Positions 25,894 through 31,046 of a stretch of DNA of 31,046 nt are shown here, piece after piece. The notes under the pieces were generated by a model, which saw nothing but the letters and a program-made list of their open reading frames with translations, was not told the origin of the DNA and did no database searches. Positions within the stretch are counted from its first letter, which is position 1; every line of letters begins with the position of its first letter. The position numbers and the translations under genes were made by a program. Source of the DNA: a virus; IMG/VR virus record IMGVR_UViG_3300036795_000289, positions 1 through 31,046 of that record. One strand, written 5' to 3'.

Positions 25894-26595
25894 ATGGCAG
25901 GACTGAGCGGCGCGCAGGCCGTTATCGACGTGGTGGCCGTGTCCGAGCGGCTGCGCCCGAGCACGGCCCCGGAGGCCGCGGAGATGCCCGCCCCGGCCGG
26001 GGAGTTCGCGCGGTGCGCCCTGGGCCACGAGAACCACCGTGACTTCCGGTTCTGCGCGACCTGCGGCATGCCGATGGGCGCGGCGCTCCCGCCTGCCGGG
26101 GAGCCGATGCAGCGCCCGCGCCCGGCTGCTGAGCTGACGCCCGCGGAGCGGGCGGAACGCGAGCGCCAGCACGCCGAGGCTATCGCGGCAGCCGCGCAGT
26201 TCGAGAGCCAGCCGCAGAAGTTCGTGCCCGCCGAGGGCGAGGCTGTGCTGATTCACTTCATCGCCGACGGGCTGACCGCGTTCGGCCAGGTCTGGTACCG
26301 CGGCCAGGAGCTGTCGATCGGCCCGGGGCACCCGCGCTGGACCGAGGCACTCGGCTGGATCACCCTGAACCGCTGGCAGCAGATCGAGCGCTGGGGCGAG
26401 CAGAAGTTCGACCACGGGCCGTGGCCCGGCCGTCCCTCGTACACCGAGGCGGCCGGCAGCTTCGAGCAGTTGTTCAGCCGGGACGCGCAGGGCAACAAGG
26501 TCGCGCTCGCCGGGCCGTCCGAGGACCAGCTCCGCGCCGCGGACGAGGCCGAGCGGCGGCGCGGCCGGGCGGTGCCGGCCCCGGCGTTCGGGTGA
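25894..26595 (+). CDS. Hypothetical protein with zinc-ribbon motif (233 aa)
   Basis: Start set by CCGATTG-N7-ATG. Residues about 40-58 read CALGHENHRDFRFCATCG, a treble-clef-like C-x(2)-H..C-x(2)-C site. A charged linker with a helix (LTPAERAERERQHAEAIAAAAQ) leads to VLIHFIADGLTAFGQVWYRGQELSIG, a beta-rich part found in actinophage proteins encoded after the capsid gene. Possibly a head-completion or assembly factor. Confidence 0.6.
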   Translation: MAGLSGAQAVIDVVAVSERLRPSTAPEAAEMPAPAGEFARCALGHENHRDFRFCATCGMPMGAALPPAGEPMQRPRPAAELTPAERAERERQHAEAIAAAAQFESQPQKFVPAEGEAVLIHFIADGLTAFGQVWYRGQELSIGPGHPRWTEALGWITLNRWQQIERWGEQKFDHGPWPGRPSYTEAAGSFEQLFSRDAQGNKVALAGPSEDQLRAADEAERRRGRAVPAPAFG

Positions 26596-26599
26596 GGCC

Positions 26600-27178
26600 G
26601 TGACCTGGCCCGTGCCCACCCCGGCGGAGCTGGCTGACTACACCGGCCGGCCGCTGGCCAGCTACACCAGCTACGTGAACTCGGCGCTGCTGCAGGCCAC
26701 GATGATGTTCACTGTCCTGACCGAGCTGGGGGCGGACGACTACGCCGGGCTCAGCCCGGACTTCCAGCAGCTGGCCAACATGGGCGTCATGGAGATGGGC
26801 GACCACCTGTACCTGCGCTGGCCCTACCAGCAGGTGCTCGCCAGCCCGCTGGAGAGCGAGGCGATCGGGTCTTACTCCTACGCCAAGCCGGACCAGGAGA
26901 TCGCCCGCAACGCCCAGGCGATCGAGGTGAAGGGCGAGCAGACCGGCGTGCCGATGTTCGACCTGGCCGTGCGCCGCCTGGCCAGGCGGCAGGCGCTGGC
27001 CGGCCTTTTCTACGGCCAGGTCACGGGCTTCGAGAAGCGTGCCCGCAGTGACGAGACCTGGATTCACGTCGATGAGGAGACCGGCCGCCTGGAGCTGGTC
27101 GGGCCAGCGGACAGGGACCAGCTCGACATGAGCTTCTTCAGCATCAACGCGGAGATGTTCCCGGCCGACCCGTCTTAG
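26600..27178 (+). CDS. Head-tail adaptor (connector) protein
   Basis: 192 residues from GTG. Begins TWPVPTPAELADYTGRPLASY; carries SPLESEAIGSYSYAKPDQE near residue 90, the GSYSY-type segment typical of SPP1 gp15/HK97 gp6-like adaptors that line the neck under the portal. It also has a long C-terminal extension. Order after capsid gene and before stopper fits. Confidence 0.65.
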   Translation: MTWPVPTPAELADYTGRPLASYTSYVNSALLQATMMFTVLTELGADDYAGLSPDFQQLANMGVMEMGDHLYLRWPYQQVLASPLESEAIGSYSYAKPDQEIARNAQAIEVKGEQTGVPMFDLAVRRLARRQALAGLFYGQVTGFEKRARSDETWIHVDEETGRLELVGPADRDQLDMSFFSINAEMFPADPS

Positions 27179-27192
27179 GCGTATCAACGGGC

Positions 27193-27660
27193 GTGACGGA
27201 TACCTGCCCGGGGGCTGAGGCCCCGCGCCGCCGCCTGCTGGTCACCGGGTCGCAGGACTGGGACGACGCCCGCGTCATCTGGGCCGCGCTCAAGAAGGTG
27301 TGGCTCTACGACCCGGAGACGCTCCTGGTCAGCGGGGCCTGCCCGCGCGGGGCCGACCTGCTGTGCGAGACCTACTGGGACGAGTACCTGGGCGGCGGCA
27401 CCGAGCGGCACCCGGTGGACTGGTACGCGAGCGGCTCGTTCGACCGCGCGGCCGGCTTCCGGCGCAGCGAGGAGATGGTGCGCCTCGGCGCGTGGGGCTG
27501 CCTGGCCTTCGGGCTGCCCTGCGAGCGGAAGGACTGTGCCGGGCGCAAGCCGGATGACGGCTGGCCTTTCCACGTTACGCACGGGACCGGGCACTGCGCG
27601 CGCTACGCTGAGGCCGGTGGCATCCGGGTGAAGCGGTACACGCCGATCCCGGCTGCATGA
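27193..27660 (+). CDS. SLOG-family (YspA/cpYpsA-like) nucleotide-binding protein
   Basis: 155 residues from GTG. RLLVTGSQDWDDARVIWAAL, then TLLVSGACPRGADLLCETYW and HPVDW...AGFRRSEEMVRLGAWGCLAF is the DUF2493/SLOG pattern, a Rossmann-like fold for nucleotides or nucleic acid. Such proteins occur in many phages and in defence systems that sense nucleotides. The role here is unknown; it lies among neck genes with small membrane genes behind it. Confidence 0.78.
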   Translation: MTDTCPGAEAPRRRLLVTGSQDWDDARVIWAALKKVWLYDPETLLVSGACPRGADLLCETYWDEYLGGGTERHPVDWYASGSFDRAAGFRRSEEMVRLGAWGCLAFGLPCERKDCAGRKPDDGWPFHVTHGTGHCARYAEAGGIRVKRYTPIPAA

Positions 27661-27803
27661 GCAAGCTCCGCAACGACGGGTTCCTCGGCGGCCTGTGGGC
27701 CTTCTTCGCGCCGCCAGGCTGGGCGACGGACTGGTACTGGCCGGAGGGCGTGCACGGCAAGGTGTGGAACTTCTTCCACGGGTACGGCTGGCAGGTGATG
27801 TGA
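27657..27803 (+). CDS. Small Trp/Phe-rich peptide (48 aa)
   Basis: ATG overlaps the upstream stop (ATGA). Starts MSKLRNDGFLGGLWAFFAPPG, then DWYWPEGVHGKVWNFFHGYG; aromatic and amphipathic. Not recognised. Overlaps the next ATG by one base, so all three genes are coupled. Confidence 0.6.
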   Translation: MSKLRNDGFLGGLWAFFAPPGWATDWYWPEGVHGKVWNFFHGYGWQVM

Positions 27804-27943
27804 TGGTGCACCGCGGGTTGCCCGAGCACGGGCCCTGGTGGAAGCTCGGGCGCGACCTGCTGATGCTGGCAGCCCTGGCCGGGGTCTTCTCCGCGCTGTT
27901 CATCCTCGGCGACCTGGTTATCTACGGGCACGTGAACTGGTGA
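27803..27943 (+). CDS. Small single-span membrane protein (46 aa)
   Basis: ATG shares a base with the upstream TGA. One membrane helix (LLMLAALAGVFSALFILGDL) after a short N-terminus. With the aromatic 48-residue gene it may form a membrane-active pair; function unknown. Confidence 0.6.
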   Translation: MVHRGLPEHGPWWKLGRDLLMLAALAGVFSALFILGDLVIYGHVNW

Positions 27944-28245
27944 GCATCCTGAGGGGCCCGTTCCCGCACGGTGTTAAGCAGAAGGTAGCCAGGCTCACCC
28001 TGGCCGTGGAGTACCCGGACGGCCACGTGGTGGACGTCACCGGCGAGAGCCTCTACGCCGAAGTCTCCTTCCCGGCCCTTTACGGGCCGGACGTCGAGGC
28101 CCAGGAGCTGTTTCCGGTCGAGATCACGTACAGCCTGCGAAAGTTCGTCCTGGAGGTCGCGCTCATCCAGGACGACGTTCACGCCTTCCCCCGGCCGGTG
28201 CTCACCGCGCAGGTTCGTCGCCAGGAACCGCCCTCCGATCATTAG
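27940..28245 (+). CDS. Hypothetical protein (101 aa)
   Basis: GTGA overlap with the membrane gene. Beta-rich: VARLTLAVEYPDGHVVDVTGESLYAEVSF and FPVEITYSLRKFVLEVALI. Not recognised; a small neck or tail protein would fit. Confidence 0.6.
   Translation: MSILRGPFPHGVKQKVARLTLAVEYPDGHVVDVTGESLYAEVSFPALYGPDVEAQELFPVEITYSLRKFVLEVALIQDDVHAFPRPVLTAQVRRQEPPSDH
28235..28241 (+). promoter_or_regulatory. CCGATCA motif seven bases before a start
   Basis: CCGATCA-N7-ATG; the ATG is at 28249. Confidence 0.45.
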
Positions 28246-28248
28246 GTC

Positions 28249-28743
28249 ATGACCACGCCGCAGCCCTACCAGCCCTTCGCCCCCGGGCAGGGCATGCGGA
28301 TGTTCTACAGTTCCACCTGCCAGGTGCTGCGCCTCAACCCCTCGCTCGACTCCGGCGGCGGCATGTCGTTCGCCTGGGACCCGGTGACCGACGTGGTGGA
28401 CCCTTTCCTGGGGACCCCCGGCCTGCTGCAGTGCCGCCTTGACCTGACGTTCCTGCGCCCGGGCAAGGACCAGCCCGCCCCGGTGGTGGCCGGGCGCGCG
28501 CCGGACCGGACGGGCGTCTGCTACTTTGACCCGTCCCCTGACGCCAACGGCGCGTCGCTGGTGAAGGCGGGGGACCGGCTGCTGTGCGTGGAGGGACCGG
28601 TCTACGGCACATTTGAAATCAGGTTGATTCCGGATGTTGCACAAAGCTTGATTGGCGCACATCACATAGAAGTGCAGGTGGTAGAGGTCAGCCAGATGCT
28701 CAAGCCGGGCAGCCCGACGCCGTTCCCGGGGAGCCCGGAGTGA
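28249..28743 (+). CDS. Head-closure (stopper)-like protein
   Basis: 164 residues. A beta-barrel-like protein with VVDPFLGTPGLLQCRLDLTFLRPG and LVKAGDRLLCVEGPVYGTFEIRLIPD, like neck stoppers (SPP1 gp16/HK97 gp7-type) that seal the head after packaging; the match is by pattern and position only. Codons for residues about 119-147 (bases 28605-28690) are AT-rich and unlike the rest of the gene, a sharp patch suggesting local replacement by recombination. Confidence 0.55.
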   Translation: MTTPQPYQPFAPGQGMRMFYSSTCQVLRLNPSLDSGGGMSFAWDPVTDVVDPFLGTPGLLQCRLDLTFLRPGKDQPAPVVAGRAPDRTGVCYFDPSPDANGASLVKAGDRLLCVEGPVYGTFEIRLIPDVAQSLIGAHHIEVQVVEVSQMLKPGSPTPFPGSPE

Positions 28744-28979
28744 ACGGGCCCGTCCTGGTCGCCGCTCCCCGGTTCCGGGAGGCCGAGCTGTGGGCCCGTC
28801 GGCAGGGCCTGCAGCGCACGCAGTGGCGGTACGCCCGGCAGCCGGAGCAACTGCGCGGGCTGAGCCAGGGCACCGTTGTGATGGTCAATGCCCGCCGGCT
28901 GGACCAGCGGGCCGCCTGGGAGGCTGAGATGAGCGTACTGCGGCAGGTGGGGGTCGTCGGCGTAGAGGCCAGCGCCTGA
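28740..28979 (+). CDS. Hypothetical protein (79 aa)
   Basis: GTGA overlap. VLVAAPRFREAELWARRQGLQRTQWRYARQPEQLRGL is a pattern I associate with small unknown actinophage proteins. Compact alpha/beta; no function assigned. Confidence 0.6.
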   Translation: MNGPVLVAAPRFREAELWARRQGLQRTQWRYARQPEQLRGLSQGTVVMVNARRLDQRAAWEAEMSVLRQVGVVGVEASA

Positions 28980-29404
28980 TGGGTGAGTACTTCGCGGTCT
29001 ACCTGAACGGCGCGGGCGAGGAGCTGGACCGCCTCGCCCGCGGTCCCGGTACCCGGACCATCGCCGACATGGAGGCCGCCCTCCTGCTGGGGTTCAGCAT
29101 CACCGAGGGCCGGGTGCACTGGATCACCGGCGCGCTGCGCGCCTCCGGGCACCCGCAGTCGCACTTTGACAAGTTCACCTGGTCAGGGGAGATGGACTAC
29201 GACCGGGACCCGGGCATCTTCGAGCTGGCCCGCGGTGACCGGGCGACCAAGTACCACCCCTCTCCGGGACGCCATTACTTCTTTGACCCGGGCGGGCACT
29301 TCTTCGAGAAGGGCGTCCGGCAGGCATTCTGGGACTGGGTGACCGACTGGAAGGGCGGCGAGGCCCCCTCGGGCGGCCTGCCGTGGAAGAGCGGCGGCGA
29401 TTAG
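28979..29404 (+). CDS. Tail completion/neck protein-like (141 aa)
   Basis: ATG shares one base with the upstream stop. ITEGRVHWITGALRASG, then FTWSGEMDYDRDPGIFELARGD and HYFFDPGGHFFEKG resemble HK97 gp10-like tail completion proteins. Order between stopper and tail terminator fits. The end is GAT TAG. Confidence 0.55.
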   Translation: MGEYFAVYLNGAGEELDRLARGPGTRTIADMEAALLLGFSITEGRVHWITGALRASGHPQSHFDKFTWSGEMDYDRDPGIFELARGDRATKYHPSPGRHYFFDPGGHFFEKGVRQAFWDWVTDWKGGEAPSGGLPWKSGGD

Positions 29405-29628
29405 GGGCGGCGTGGCTGGTTGGGCACTCGTCGTGTACCCGTTTCCGGGTGGTCGAGGAAGTCATCGATCCGCTCGGCCTGGGCTGCAGGCATCACGACC
29501 GCCGGCGTCAGGACAATTACCCCGTCGTCCTGTTCTTCCGCGAAGTAGTAGTTGTGGCGAGCGAGCGCGCCGAGGCTGATGCGCCGCCGACCGTCTAGCT
29601 CCAAGAGCTTTGGCTGTTCCTGATTCAC
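29401..29628 (-). CDS. AbrB/SpoVT-like small DNA-binding protein
   Basis: 75 residues from a GTG six bases after a reverse -10 TACAGT (29640-29635), so probably leaderless. LLELDGRRRISLGALARHNYYFAEEQDDGVIVLTPAVVM is the swapped-hairpin barrel typical of AbrB-like regulators and antitoxins in actinobacteria. An inverted repeat between it and the divergent HNH gene is the obvious operator. Confidence 0.7.
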   Translation of the reverse strand: MNQEQPKLLELDGRRRISLGALARHNYYFAEEQDDGVIVLTPAVVMPAAQAERIDDFLDHPETGTRRVPNQPRRP

Positions 29629-29634
29629 AGGCAC

Positions 29635-29670
29635 ACTGTACCACCATGCCAACGGTACAGCGGGTACGAT
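29635..29670. promoter_or_regulatory. Divergent promoter with inverted repeat
   Basis: Reverse -10 TACAGT (29640-29635) and forward -10 TACGAT (29665-29670), each 6-7 bases from a GTG. CTGTACC (29636-29642) and GGTACAG (29654-29660) form a perfect inverted repeat with an 11-base spacer. Confidence 0.7.
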
Positions 29671-29677
29671 GGGTATC

Positions 29678-30265
29678 GTGACTACCGAGGAACTGTACGC
29701 TGCCTGGCTGGTTGTCGATCCGCTCCACACCACCTGGCGCATGATGCTCCGGCGCTGTGAAAACGAGGATGCGGCCGACTACCCGCGCTACGGCGGCCGG
29801 GGTATCAAAGTGCATGAGTCCTGGCATGACTTCCAGGTGTTCCTTGCGGATGTGGTGGCAGAGATCGGCTTGCGGCCGGAGGGCGTGTATGCCAGCGGGC
29901 GGCCTCTTTACTCACTTGACCGCATCAATAACAACGGGAATTACGAGCCGGGCAATGTGCGCTGGGCAGACTCTTTCGTACAAGTAGGAAATCGTCGGCC
30001 TGTGCGAACAGTTGAAGTCCCCTCAGGGCACCTTGGACGTGTCCGAATACTCGGGGAGGTGGAACCAGTAACAGCGGGTGTGCTGCCCAACGGAACTCCT
30101 CGGTTGCAGAGGGCAATCCTGGTTCGCTGCGAAGAGTGTGAATCGGAACGCCTCATCACCTTGAGCAACCTCAACAAGCTGAAGCAGAAGGTAGACCGCG
30201 GTTGGGTGCCGACCAAGAGGTGCTACTGCACTAGGTTCGGCACCCGATTGTCGGTGCATGCCTGA
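29678..30265 (+). CDS. HNH homing-type endonuclease
   Basis: 195 residues from the leaderless GTG at 29678. TTWRMMLRRCENEDAADYPRYGGRGIKVHESWHDF, then YSLDRINNNGNYEPGNVRWADS is the hallmark of phage HNH endonucleases with the R-C-x-N-x...YGGRGI pattern and D-R-I-x-N-x-G-x-Y-x-P-x-N-x-R-W. The C-terminal half has paired cysteines (CEECES, CYC) for a zinc site. Codon use is less GC-rich than neighbours, and the next gene's first 14 codons share that bias. Probably a recent mobile insertion. Confidence 0.85.
   Translation: MTTEELYAAWLVVDPLHTTWRMMLRRCENEDAADYPRYGGRGIKVHESWHDFQVFLADVVAEIGLRPEGVYASGRPLYSLDRINNNGNYEPGNVRWADSFVQVGNRRPVRTVEVPSGHLGRVRILGEVEPVTAGVLPNGTPRLQRAILVRCEECESERLITLSNLNKLKQKVDRGWVPTKRCYCTRFGTRLSVHA
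30244..30250 (+). promoter_or_regulatory. CCGATTG motif seven bases before a start
   Basis: CCGATTG-N7-ATG; the ATG is at 30258, inside the end of the HNH gene. Confidence 0.45.
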
Positions 30266-30782
30266 TGACGTAGCGACCGGGGCAGTTCGTTACTTGGCTG
30301 GCTTCGCCGACGTCACCGGCCTGCTCGGGGCCTACCCGCTGACCGACCCGCCCGGCTTCGCCGGCAAGCCGTGGCTGTTCAGCGACATGAGCCAGGGCGT
30401 GCTCAAGGTGATGGAGGGCACGTCGGCCGCGGCGCTCGTGTGCGGTGACTTCGGCGGCTGGGAGGTCCCGGTGCCGATGTCGACCGCCCGCTACCGGCGG
30501 CTGCGCGTGGACATCTGGATCGACCCGCAGCGCGACGCCGGCCAGAACGTCGCCGAGTCCTCCTCCGCCACCGGCAACCGCGGCATGGCGGTGTTCAACG
30601 CGGTCCAGTTCCGGCTGCAGCGCACCGACCCGGACACGGTGATGTGGGGCGACCTGTGCACGGTCGGCTGCCAGTTGCTGACCGAGCCCGTCTTCCAGCC
30701 GGTGAGCGACGGCGACTGGATGCTGCGCGGAACGGCCTACTTCGGAGTGGAGTTCTCGGGCTGGAGCGACGCGACCGAATAG
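30258..30782 (+). CDS. Tail terminator-like protein (174 aa)
   Basis: Start set by CCGATTG-N7-ATG, overlapping the HNH gene. VRYLAGFADVTGLLGAYPLTD, then YRRLRVDIWIDPQRDAGQNV and FQPVSDGDWMLRGTAYFGVEFSG resemble tail terminators that cap the tail tube. Position at the end of the neck block fits. First 14 codons are T-rich, then GC-rich. Confidence 0.5.
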   Translation: MPDDVATGAVRYLAGFADVTGLLGAYPLTDPPGFAGKPWLFSDMSQGVLKVMEGTSAAALVCGDFGGWEVPVPMSTARYRRLRVDIWIDPQRDAGQNVAESSSATGNRGMAVFNAVQFRLQRTDPDTVMWGDLCTVGCQLLTEPVFQPVSDGDWMLRGTAYFGVEFSGWSDATE

Positions 30783-30853
30783 TTACCTGTGGCCGCGTCA
30801 TCACCGCCGGCCCGCCGGGTGAAGTAACCGCAGTCGCGCGGAGGGGGAGACGG

Positions 30854-31046
30854 ATGCCAGCTGGCGAGCCCATCAAAATCTTGATCAAGAGCCCGTTCTC
30901 TGATTACAGCGGCTACGGCAGGGACGGCTGGGGGCTCGCCCGGGCGCTGCACCGCTGGGGCTGCGACGTCTACCTGCAGCCCACCTGGCTGGACGTCCCG
31001 GTGCCGCGCGACCTGCTGCCGCTGCTCGCCAAGGAGCTGCGCGCCC
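30854..31046 (+). CDS. Glycosyltransferase (GT4-like), N-terminal part
   Basis: Partial, runs off the right edge. ATG four bases after GAGGGGGAG. KILIKSPFSDYSGYGRDGWGLARALHRWGCDVYLQPTWLDVP is the N-terminal half of a GT-B glycosyltransferase: the glycine-rich SGYGR loop and ALHRWG helix. Third glycosyltransferase of the window; probably modifies a glycan on tail or head. Base identity after 31046 is unknown. Confidence 0.65.
   Translation, partial: MPAGEPIKILIKSPFSDYSGYGRDGWGLARALHRWGCDVYLQPTWLDVPVPRDLLPLLAKELRA

Overview
The window is a high-GC (roughly 70%), densely packed stretch of a tailed double-stranded DNA phage, or a prophage, of an actinobacterium, most likely a Streptomyces-type host. 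The evidence is GC-rich codon use, many GTG starts, 1-4 base stop/start overlaps, actinobacterial families (DUF397, PadR, AbrB-like) and an ordered head/neck gene set: terminase, portal, MuF-like protein, prohead protease, decoration protein, major capsid protein, adaptor, stopper, tail completion and tail terminator.

Layout. 2-583 is the end of a DnaX-like clamp-loader gene. 580-3450 holds a small gene, a SAM methyltransferase-like gene, two glycosyltransferases and small unknowns, probably for glycan modification. 3440-8896 holds unknowns, a 518-residue protein, a DUF6582 protein, a membrane peptide, the large terminase and two small proteins. 8904-9192 has an operator-bearing promoter, a tiny ORF and a terminator. 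9211-14752 is a tRNA array: I fold 36 recognisable tRNAs covering all 20 amino acids, including an initiator with C1-A72. Between them lie tRNA halves in reversed (permuted) order, two oversized tRNA-like elements, GC-rich hairpin spacers, a LAGLIDADG endonuclease gene, a small ORF with a strong ribosome site and a reverse-strand pair of small membrane genes. A terminator closes the array. 14945-16281 holds an unknown, an RHH repressor with its operator, and an HNH endonuclease. 16302-30782 is the head and neck module, interrupted by three reverse-strand cassettes (45-aa gene plus DUF397; cold-shock protein plus PadR; AbrB-like) and a second HNH gene. A glycosyltransferase gene runs off the right end.

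The most unusual signals are: (1) circularly permuted tRNA-like genes, one of which exactly fills the 74 bases between two tRNA-Pro genes; (2) C instead of the nearly invariant U at position 33 in six tRNAs, together with A-C mismatches and C54/C55 T-loops, a pattern that C-to-U editing would repair; (3) a motif CCGATNR placed exactly seven bases before nine start codons, mostly in the structural module; (4) a portal gene whose reading frame is broken by about 80 bases beside a homing-type HNH gene. All functional statements are from reading the sequence by eye; no search or folding program was run.
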